Shown: positions 48,476 through 58,900 of the stretch, piece by piece | Layout: each line of letters opens with the position of its first letter | How positions within the stretch are numbered: the first letter of the stretch is position 1 | Assembly (NCBI RefSeq): GCF_963676685.1 | Contig: NC_092346.1 | Coordinates: forward strand, 78,135,821 to 78,199,820 | Reading direction: 5' to 3' | Length of the DNA: 64,000 nt | Source: Mytilus edulis | Taxonomy: Eukaryota; Mollusca; Bivalvia; Mytilida; Mytilidae | Made by a program: the position numbers and the translations under genes | The notes under the pieces: model-generated | The model's input: the letters and a program-made list of their open reading frames with translations, nothing else | What the model was told of the DNA's origin: nothing | Databases searched by the model: none

Positions 48476-48992
48476 TTGCAGGATAAAAGGAAATTAGAAT
48501 CGAATTGTGGGAAGCCAGTTGTTGTGTTAGATGGCCATAAATTTCGTCAGGCTTTTATTAAGAAAAGTGGAGAAATAAGATGGCAATGTACTACAAAACA
48601 CTGCTGTGCTACAGCTTATACCGATGAGCAATGCCTAGCTGTTCTGAGTGGAAATCTTGCACATATACATGAGACAGACCCACAAAAGTTAGAGCGTCAA
48701 ATACTACGAACAGCATGCAAAAGAAAAGCTACAGAAAATATATCCGAAAGACCAGCTAAGATCATATGTTCGCAGCTATTCCATCATGAAAAGGAAAAAT
48801 GACTTGAGGTGCATAAGACAGTCTATGTACAGAGAGAGAAGAAAACTGTACCCTGCCCAACCAAAAAGTTCAGTAGAAGTTCAAGAAATTTTAAGTGAGG
48901 TAGGAGAAGAGTTTGTTTTAGAAAATGATATTGAAAGTTGTGGCGCAAAAGGACGCAAAAAAGAGGGGTCCATGTACTTGTTTTTAAGTTAA
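48476..48992 (+). pseudogene. FLYWCH zinc-finger protein relic (transposon-type)
   Basis: The open frame 48476-48802 encodes a FLYWCH-type zinc finger: a HKFRQAFIKK start, then RWQC, CCATAY and the closing LAHIHE, giving the expected Cys, Cys, His, His spacing. It then runs into a basic linker (RPAKIICSQL). There is no in-frame ATG; an acceptor-like TTGCAG precedes GATAAAAGG. The continuation (MKRKNDLRCIRQSMYRERRK) lies in another frame from 48786, so a frameshift separates the two halves. In animal genomes this arrangement usually precedes a MULE-type transposase. No transposase core follows, and the frame ends at 48992. I read it as a truncated transposon-derived gene. Confidence 0.65.
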
Positions 48993-49084
48993 ATCAGTGT
49001 AAATCATTAAAATAAGTGTATATTTTTTCTTACTGTTTAGTCAGCTGTATCCCTATTTTCGACAGTTTTACCTATTATATAAAA

Positions 49085-50665
49085 AAGAAGATGTGGTATG
49101 ATTGCCAATGAAACAACTATCCACAAAAGACCAAAATGACACAGACATTAACAACTATAGGTCACCGTACGGCCTTCAACGATGAGCAAAGCCCATACCA
49201 CATAGTCAGCTATAAAAGGCCCCGATAAGACAATGTAAAACAATTCAAACGAGAAAACTAACGGCCGTATTAATGTAAAAAAAATGAACGAAAAACAAAT
49301 GTGTAACGCAAAATCAAACGACAACCACTGAATTACAGGCTCCTGACTTGGGACAGGCACATACATAAATAATGTGGCGGGGTTAAACATGTTAGCGGGA
49401 TCCCAACCCTCCCCTAACCTGGGACAGTGGTATAACAGTACAACATAAGAACGAACTATAAAAATCAGTTGAAAAAGGCTTAACTCATCAGATGGACAAA
49501 AATACAAGTGGACGTGGCCCGGTACTTATAAATCCCGACACAAAAAGACACAATGAACAGATCTGAGAGTACTCGGAGTTATCTGACAGCTAGTTCAAAG
49601 CCACTAACAACTAATAAAAAAATCATACAACTAAGACTAAACTATCAATCCGTTCACATCCAACATCCAATGGATTTAGTGTAAAGACGTCATAAACAGC
49701 CAGAGAAAAACATGACCTTGTGCAATGCCAAGTTACCGACAAGGTATCGACAGATTGTAGATCCATGAATATGTATATGCATATAACATACTAGTAATAT
49801 TTAGTCAGCTTTTAATTTACTGATAACAAAATCAATATTTATACCAATAAAAAGCAATATTCAATGATCTTATTACAGTGTTGAATAGGTAACCTTTTAG
49901 AATAAGTTTATTTAAAGGAACGACAAGTTTACATGGATCATTTCTAAATTTCCGGGCACGGTTAATAACATTTCCGTAAAAATGAGGATGTGCTATCCCG
50001 TTTGAAATAAGTTTTCTACATGTACAACCAAACTTCAAAACCAAATCTTTACATCTATGGAAAAATTTAGTAAAGGTTTTAAGTAATTTATGGTAACGAT
50101 ATCCCTGGTTTAATAATTTACCAGTAATACATAGGTTGCGTTCGTTAAAATCAAAAACACCGCAACAGACACGGGCATAGCGAACAAGTTGTGAAATATA
50201 AACACCGTAAGATCGTGCCAAAGGAACATCACCATCTAAAAATGGAAAATTAACAATAGGGAACGAAAAATCGTCTCTTTTGTCGTAAATTTTAGTGTGG
50301 AGTTTCCCCTTTAAAACCGGAATATCTAAATCCAGGAAAGGACAGTTATTACCGAATAAATTTAATTTATTCGAAGTAAGTTCCTTTGGGTAAATTTCCG
50401 CAGTATATTGAGAAAATTCTTGATTATTTAACGAAAAAATATCATCAAGATAACGGTAAGTGTTGTTGAATTTATCAATTAAATGCAATTTCAACGAGTC
50501 TTTTCTGAATTTAGCCATGAACTGTGATTCGTAACAGTACAAAAGCAAGTCTGCTATTAAAGGGGCACAATTAGTGCCCATGGGGATACCTACAACCTGT
50601 CAATAAACTTTGTTGCCGAAAAGTACATAAATATTATCAAGGAGAATATTATGTTTGTTTGATTT
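49085..50665 (-). mobile_element. 5'-truncated retroelement with its 3' untranslated tail
   Basis: On the minus strand the element runs from about 50665, where the frame is cut against another repeat, through the reverse-transcriptase fragment (stop at 49832) and a ~750-base untranslated tail. It ends at CAATCATACCACATCTTCTT near 49085. The tail blocks (CCGTACGGTGACC, GTCATTTTGGTCTTTTGTGG as read on minus) are what recurs as short copies at 3517, 8320, 16290, 20400, 28508, 40176, 41448, 41728 and 44702. Most stop at the same 3' end, as expected of target-primed retrotransposition. Confidence 0.75.
49832..50581 (-). pseudogene. Reverse-transcriptase fragment (possibly Penelope-like)
   Basis: A 249-residue frame holds two reverse-transcriptase motifs: GTNCAPLIADLLLY (motif B region) at residues 2-15 and YLDD at 44-47. 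A C-terminal region with KIYDKRDDFSFPIVNFPF and YGVYISQLVRYAR follows. I know this type as a widespread fish and invertebrate retroelement protein, probably Penelope-like; class not proven. Upstream in the same frame the sequence reads ILLDNIYVLFGNKVY, then TGA at 50602-50600, then QVVGIP before the Met. So the reading frame is interrupted, and the N-terminal RT motifs are missing. It is a dead copy. Confidence 0.72.
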
Positions 50666-50694
50666 GTTCACACCTCTTTAACAATATAACAAAA

Positions 50695-50885
50695 TTTGCT
50701 GAGACGCATACAAGTGAGAGGTTTAGCTATACAACCAGGTTTAATCCACCATATTTTACATAAGAAAATGCCTGTTCCAAGTCAGAAATATTACAGTTGT
50801 TATCCATTCGTTTGATGTGTTTGAGCTTTTGATTTTGTCATTTGCTTAGGGATTTTCCGTTCTAAATTTTTCCTCGAAAATTGGT
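50695..50885 (+). repeat. Dispersed repeat, CAAGTGAGAGGTTTAGC family
   Basis: CATACAAGTGAGAGGTTTAG, ACCAGGTTTAATCCACCATA and CAGTTGTTATCCATTCGTTT; this is the clearest copy of the family in the window. Confidence 0.8.
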
Positions 50886-51044
50886 ATTTTTGTTATTTTA
50901 TTTTTTTTTTGTACCCGAGACTTACGACATTACTTATTCATTACTTACTAATATATATCAGACATATCACACATACATATAATTCAATTGTAATGTTGAG
51001 TAATTTTATTATGATATATGTGCGACAATCCGATATGAATCATG

Positions 51045-51290
51045 CTCCTATTCTGGTTGCATTTCTGTAAATATGGATAATGCAATTTTTCATAGAAACT
51101 CATTTTCCGAAAAGCGTTTCACTTTTACTTTAGTTTCCAAAAAAATATATAGCATAAAACGGAGAGTTTATAAGCACTACTATTTTTGGCAAAGGTCAAA
51201 GCTTAGGGCTGTGTAGCATATTTTCGACATCTATATGACTCGAACTTCTAATTGTTAAACCTTACACTCTTAGTATGTATTACCGCTAGC
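51045..51290. repeat. Partial, diverged copy of the ~1 kb repeat
   Basis: GGTTGCATTTCTGTAAATAT, GAAACTCATTTTCCGAAAAG and GGGCTGTGTAGCATATTTTC match 53650-53830 with many changes. Confidence 0.7.
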
Positions 51291-52996
51291 TTTACTTTAT
51301 GTCTTTGTCAATTTTTTTTCGAAATATTGTTTGAAGATCATGTTGGCAAATTGGCTACATTGAAATTCTTGATAAGAAAAGAATGACTCAAATGAGACAA
51401 TAATATTACTTACATAATGAACCAATATAAATCTAGAAGTAAATAAATACGGGTCTTTGGAGACAACTATTATTTTCCCCCACAAAAAAAGCCAACGAAC
51501 CAATCAATTAATATTTAATAAAGTATCTTACTTTTAATGGTAACACCTGTCTATTTGTAAATGTTTAAATTTTTGTGCACACATATTACCTGTACATGTA
51601 TCTTAAATAATGATAGAGCGAAGCAGTCCATAGCTTTTTAGAAATCTCAAACTTGCATTAAATTTCAGCAAAGCAATATAAGACAAGAAGATACCAAGAT
51701 GCAACGCTATCCAATAAAACAGAGAAAGTGTGATGATTGAACCAACATCTTTTGTTGGTATATCCTACTTGATGCCTACAGCAAGGCTTAAGAAAAAAAC
51801 TTAAAATTTATACCAAATCATAGTTCAAAGAATCACTTCAATAATTGCAAAATTGCCAATTTATGAGTGTCAGCATACAAAGTGCCATCTATTAGACCGT
51901 TCGGATCATGAATGCCAAGATTATATATTCTGTGCAAACCTTTCTTTAGAAAGGTACAAATGTTATTAATGCTGGTCTAATACAAGACATCGTCACTTTC
52001 TAAATACAGTACAAGACATCAGGTAGAGTATGTAGCAATGTCCTGCAGCAGTTATAAATTGTGTCTGTTTTGCCATTTGATTAGGGACTTTCCTTTTTGA
52101 ATTTTCCTTGGAGTTCAGTACTTTTTGTGATTTTACTTTTTTTCTAGTGAGGTTTCCCTTAGAGAAGCCTATTTTATGTCGGTTACACCCATTAGCAGGA
52201 TTTATATCAGGATATATCCGAATTGATTGTAGAAAGTTTATCCTTGGACAATCAATTGGAGTAATCTGAAACAAACGAGACGGGATCGTGCCTAAAGAAG
52301 ACAGCCGTCGGTATTTTTCAATTACCATAAGAAGCTCAACGAATAATATTCATTTTAACAATACATAAGTACGGTGAAAGAACAGTTTTTTGAGAAAGGT
52401 CATACATATAATACTCTTAAAATACTTCGACTTAATAAAATAACATGTAAAAACAGGAACATTATGAAGGAATGCAAAATGTCCACCAATACTGTTTTTA
52501 AATTGAGTGGAAGTGATTGGATGTATTAATTTACGACACAAAAACTCTACTATTACGACTGGAAAAATCAAATCAAAGAATTGAAACTTATATTCATCTC
52601 CGAGTTAAAAGTATCAAGCAAATATTCCGATGTTGCTATTTTTTTTACAAAAATATTAATATAACCGTTATAATGTTTTATCCTTTTAGGCTCCATGGAA
52701 ATAGCCTGTGTAATTCGATAAGCACAACTATGTACTGAATTAAGTGATTAAAAACTTGTTAGAATAGAAGTTACAACCTTATTCCAACTTAATTCCAACA
52801 AAAAAAGAGCAACATCATTTTCACACATTAACAAAATAAATGAAAAACGCTAGTTCGTGAGAATGTAATAACTGAGGAAAATAAGAGATTTTTTACTTAG
52901 TGTTATTTTTATGTACAGTTTTCCATATTTCGTTTGAATATTTAACCTTGTGTTGACTTTCATATATTGACACTTAATTACTCAAATCCGCAATAC
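51291..52996. other. Intergenic stretch downstream of the receptor gene
   Basis: No gene recognised. A short piece of the CAAGTGAGAGG-family 3' part lies at about 52065-52145 (GCCATTTGATTAGGGACTTT). Confidence 0.4.
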
Positions 52997-55900
52997 CTAT
53001 TTTTCTGCATGAAATGTGACGTTTTGTGCTGAATTCTCTTCTACCGTTAGCTTTTGTTTAGGAATTTTACTTGTGTAAGCCTTAGCAATACACGAACTGT
53101 ATTGATAACCTTTATTTTGCCAATTTTCATCCAGAGTGTTATAGGGATGGAGGTAACCTTCAGTGTCCTCAGAACCAATTCCACTGGCACTAGATGTTTT
53201 GCTGTCACTACTAGAGCTAGAGGTGTGACTATTGTGTGAATCCAATCTTTCTTCGTCTATTCTAACGTTTAATATCTCTATCATGATTGAATCGTCGATT
53301 GTTTCATATTGAGAATCAGGAATGTCATTTATATTTACAGTACAAAGTTGTTCTTGAAGAGTTGATGGCAGTGCGTTAATTTCACCATTATTGGAAACAC
53401 CCTCATTAGAAGTCGCTCCACGGATGGTACGGTGTTTTTTACACATTAGTCTTTTAATTATTAATACGCAAAAACAAACTATGACCAAAGACACGGCAGT
53501 GCTTGCTGACGTTGCTACAATTATTTTTATTACCTGGTCCAGAGTAACTGCAGATTCTTTGACATTTTAAAAAATAGAATGTATAAATACTTGTATGTTT
53601 ACAGTTGTGTTTTATAAACAATAGCCTGAAAGAATCAATTGAATATGTTATAGGTTGCATTTCTGAAAATATTGACAATGCAATTTCCCATAGGAACTCA
53701 TTTTACGGCTAAAACTGTACCACTTTTACTATGAAGTTTTGAAAAAAATCTTATCCTAGAATTGAAACTTCATATGCACCACAATTTTTTTCAAAGGTCA
53801 AAATATAGGGTTGTGCGGCATATTTTCAACGTTTATATGCCCTGAACTTCTCGGACTTTAAACTAACACTAATTTTCTTAACTACCCCTACCTCGAATGA
53901 AAGGTTACCACAGATTTCAATGTTAACAATATGCACATGTTTATTTACAGGTAAAATAACAAGTTATGTCTCTGTGAGATGGAACACAGAGAGCCTAACC
54001 GGGAACCAGTATGTAAACAAAATTAATTTTTCTATGAATATTCAAGATCTCCTCAAAAGAGGCGTGTTTTGAGAAACAGCTGTATTTACAAAGTGCAACC
54101 TATACAGACATTTATTCAAACAGAAAACTCTCTTAAATCAGTTTTTCTCACATAAATACTCATTTATCAGAATTATAGTCTTAAAGAAATCACTGCGTAT
54201 ACTCTAATTTTTTCTTTACATTTTATACCCCCTCCCCTGTTTCATTTTTTTAAAAGAATTTGAAAACAAGACTTTAATTATTACCAGCTTACCCTATTTG
54301 CATATTTTCTGATAAAGAATGCCTAGAACCTGTTTAAAATTGTTTTGATAACTTATTGAAAGTATATCAGAATACTATAAATGCAATGTTTAGCAGTCAA
54401 TCATTACAACACTCAAGATTATATAAAGTATCCAATCCAGCCTCTGTCTCCAGTCCACATCTTACTGTATGCCTATTTGTCAATAAAAGAACACATTTTC
54501 TGCCTCAAATGGTCAATTAAGAATTCTTGTCACAACAGTATCATATGTAACCATATATCTGACACAATTTAGCTAATATATATGTTAGACTCAGATCGAC
54601 GTCCGGCCTCTAATCGACGTCCGTTCCTCAAATCGACGTCCGTTTTTCAAATCGATGTCCAAATCTGACGTCGCATTCGCAAATCGACGTCCAATATTTT
54701 GATACTCTAATCGACGTCCAATGTGACGGCATGTATTGTTAAAACTACGCCCGATTGAGTGTAGTCGTCTTTAATCGATGTCCAATATGAATAAATAATG
54801 AATTCAGGATTTAACTGTTTACACTTATACATGTACATGTTTTGTAGGGTTCAAGCATTTATGCATACTTTCCATATAGATTTCTTTCAGCCCGAATTAG
54901 GTATCAAGCATATTAAAGTTTGGGTAAAAAGTTAATTGAATCGATCTGCATAGTAATGTGTCATTCCTATGCATGTTGATAAATGACATACATGTAAGTG
55001 TATGTGAAGGAGAAAACAACATAACGTCAAAGAAAAACAAACGACATCTTGAGGTCATTATTCAATATTCAACAATAGACAAAATAAAGAAGTATAGCCA
55101 TAGTTTTAAAGAGTATTATAATTCGGACTTAGCAAGATATTTTTTAACACATTTTTTAGTTTTACACCTGGAGTGAAACATATACGCAAGAAATCAGCAT
55201 TGTGTTTTATGTTGTGCTGTTACACAACTGTTCTCATATACGCAAGAAATTGGTATTATGTTTTATGTGTGCTGTTACACAATTGTTCTCATATACGCAA
55301 GTAATTGGTATTATGTTTTATGTTGTGCTGTTACACAACTGTTCTCATATACGCAAGTAATTGGCTTTATGTTTTTTGGTGTTGTTACACAACTGTTCTC
55401 ATATACGCAAGAAATTGGTATTAAGTTTTATGTTGTGCTGTTATGCAACTGTTCTCATATACGCAAGTAATTGGCTTTATGTTTTATGTGTGTTGTTACA
55501 CAACTGTTCTCATATACCCAAGTAATTGGTATTATGTTTTATGTTGTGCTGTTACACAACTGTTCTCATATACGCAAGTAATTGGTATTACATTTTATAT
55601 TGTGCTAGGTTGAGCGCTCACATTCATGTTTATAACACCGACATATTCTTTATGGGCCTGTAGTGCAGTGGTTTTCGATGGTTTATGTCTGTCATTTTTC
55701 TTTATAAATAAGACCGTTATTTTTCTAATTTGAATTGTTTACATAATTCATGTCATACTACATCTCCTTAATATCTTTATATAATCTCTAAAATTAAAAA
55801 AGAAAAATGATATCACAACCTGTTTACATATATTTAGTCTAGTATTTTATAAATCTTTAAAAAAAAAATCAAAAATATAACCTATATGTTTAAAGGTCTA

Positions 55901-58900
55901 AAGGTTTCAGCTGCTGTCGGTTCGGGTCAATTGTGTATTCTTTGTCCAATACGGACGTTGATTGGAGAAGCTAGAAATTGGACGTTGATTAGGGAAGACA
56001 AAAAATGGACGTCGATTAGATAGGCATTACATTGGCCGTCGATTTGGAGGATATTTTATTGTGACGTCAGATTTGGACGTCGATATGAGGAACGGACGTC
56101 GATTAGAGACCGGACGTCGATCTGAGTCTTACATATATACTAGAAGTGTTCAAACAAAGCCATATTTGCAGTAGTTGTATGTAGGCAACTACCCCTACCT
56201 CGAATGAAAGGTTACCACAGATTTCAATGTTAACAATATGCACATGTTTATTTACAGGTAACATTACAAGTTATGTCTCTGTGAGATGGAACACAGAGAG
56301 CATAACCGGGAACTAGTATGCAAACACAATTAATTTTCTATGAATATTCAAGATCTCCCCAAAAGACGCGTGTTTTGAGAAACAACTGTATTACAAACTT
56401 ATCAGGCCCCTTATCATAATCAACAAAATTTGCTATGAGCTATTAACTTATGCTCGCTTATTATACGCAAGCTTATTATGCTATGACTTGTACTGTGGAT
56501 TCATTTATTTTCATGGGTATACATTTTTGTTGATTGGGGAAAACTTGCATTTTTGTGGATATTTGATTTCGTAGTTTTGCCATCCTCTAAATAGTAATAC
56601 AAATAGAAAAAGTACAAATTGTTGCACATTGAAATTCGTGGTCCACAGTGTACCCACAATATCCAGTAAAATTATTATCCAATGAATAACAATGAATCCA
56701 AAGTAGTTGCCAAGAAAAAATTATTATGACAAAAGTTATAATTTTGTGCAAATCATTTTAAGACAAGTTTTTGCCACACAGGAGAAGAAGAACATCTTCG
56801 AACCTGAATAAGTATCAAATGGTTTGACTTAGACAGATGAAGCTGAGTTTCTTATGTCAAGAAGCTTAGTGTAGTTGCTATACATTGTATTTAGATATCA
56901 AGATGCAGACCTGCCAACTATCCTAATTTCTAGGGATATCCCACATGAGAATTAATGACCAAAATTTTGAAATTCTTTATTATATAAACATAACCCTTCA
57001 AAACATGTATTCAAATAATATGCTCATTAAAAAAAATACATCTCCTTATTTTTATTTAAACTTGAAAATAATACATAAGTGCTATCTTAACAATATCTGA
57101 TTGATTGTTGGTTGCTCAACGTCCAGTGGCAAATATTTCATGCATGTTTAGGATGATAACAATATCTGCCATTTTGGTTAATAATTTATTTGGTCTTTAG
57201 TATAATGCAGAATGCACGAAGTTTCTAATAATAAAAAATAACGGGCATACCATGTTATGCTCATTAAATGGCTGCGCCCATGCAATCGAATGGTTTATTG
57301 TAACCTGTATTATTAAATGTTCTTGTCATGAAGATTTTCTGCGGATGTTTTGTGTTTTACGTTTTACTTTTATACTCAAATATCAATAATATATATACAT
57401 TTTATTTTGGAGGTGTATAATATAATATATTTTGAAAACCTTTTTTCTATGAATACTATTCACTTACACAGTCGCATACATTTTAGGCAATCAATTTAAC
57501 TGTAAGAAATATCTAGATTTTCCACAGGATTCCAAGTAAACCCAATTTTTTAGGGACCCCTCAGGGTACCACTGAACGAACCAAATTGCACTACAGTGTG
57601 GATTCTTTTATTTTCATGGGTACCAATTTTCTTGGATTAATGAAAGCTTGCATTTTCGTAGATATCGTTATTTGACCCCGTGGGTTTGAATAGAATGCAT
57701 ATTTGCATAAAAAAAAATTGTAATCCGTTGGACATTTAAATTTGTGGATCACTTTATATCTACGACATCTAAGAAAATTGGTATCCCACGAATATTGATG
57801 AATCCACAGTAACCAAATTTTTCATCATGGCATAAGAATACAGTCCAAACTTGAGTAATATTGACATCTTGTTTAAAAAAGAGCCTTTAATAAAAGCACT
57901 TCCAAACCAAGAGTTCCAAATGGGGAAATTAAATCACCACTTCGTAGATCCTACGGACTCCATCATAAGTTGTTTGACCTTTATGGAATATCCGTTTTAT
58001 AGATGATTTCGGATAACTTTAATTCCGTTCCCTATTTTCGAATATGACATACCGAATTATACTATTTCCCCCTATTGTAATAACCTGATCAACACGACGG
58101 GTGCCACATGTTTAGCAGGATCTGCCTACCCTTCCAGTGCACATGATATCACCCCGAGTTTTGGGTGATGTTAATGTTGCTTAGTCTTTAGTTTTCTATG
58201 TTATGTCTGTGTACATAATTTGTCTGTTTGTCCATCTCTTTTTTAGCCATGGCGTTGACAATTTATTTTCGATGAGTTTGAATGTCCCTTTGGCATCTTT
58301 CGCCACTCTTTTATGTCTACAATAAGTACATACAATGAAAGAGAATTTTGATGTTGAGTATTTCATAGCTCAAAGAGGATATGTAAGTTTTATTTGCATC
58401 CCTGTAGACGAAGTGTTAAACATATATATGATAAATTCGGAATTAAATTTGGTCGGCGAATATTCAGCTTTACCCAATTTGTATGTGGGCGATTTCCAAT
58501 TAGTTTAAACATATTTTTTTATAGTGGATTGGGAAACAAGTTTTGCAACTTATATTAATTCCTTTCCATTTTGCGGGTGCGAGTGCTGCCTTGTAGCGGC
58601 ATTAGCCTACTCTTTTTCGAAATCTACAAGGGTGTCTTTAACGTGCAAGAGGTATGGCTCTCTCTTAACACGGGTTAGCCATTTATCGTCCCTTTCCGAC
58701 GGACTATCATTGTTTCCTCAAAACAATACTCGCAGATGGTGTCAAGGAAGATCAATTCCCAATTTGATATTGGTATCAACAATTTACGATTTTGACCACT
58801 AAATCTCTTTATGATCTTCAATTTATACATTTGGAAAAATAAACCAGCTTTATGTGATTTGTGCGACAAAGGCAATACACGAGACATCAATCGAATTCAT

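Noticed and set aside
49148-49507. 119-residue minus-strand frame
   Set aside because: It lies in the 3' untranslated tail of the retroelement; other copies of the same sequence are not open.
55175-55610. CRISPR-like regular repeat array
   Set aside because: The ~57-bp units are contiguous with no unique spacers, in eukaryotic DNA inside a transposon.
58524-58802. 92-residue Cys/Ser-rich frame
   Set aside because: The DNA resembles a dispersed mussel repeat on the other strand and the frame has no splice support.
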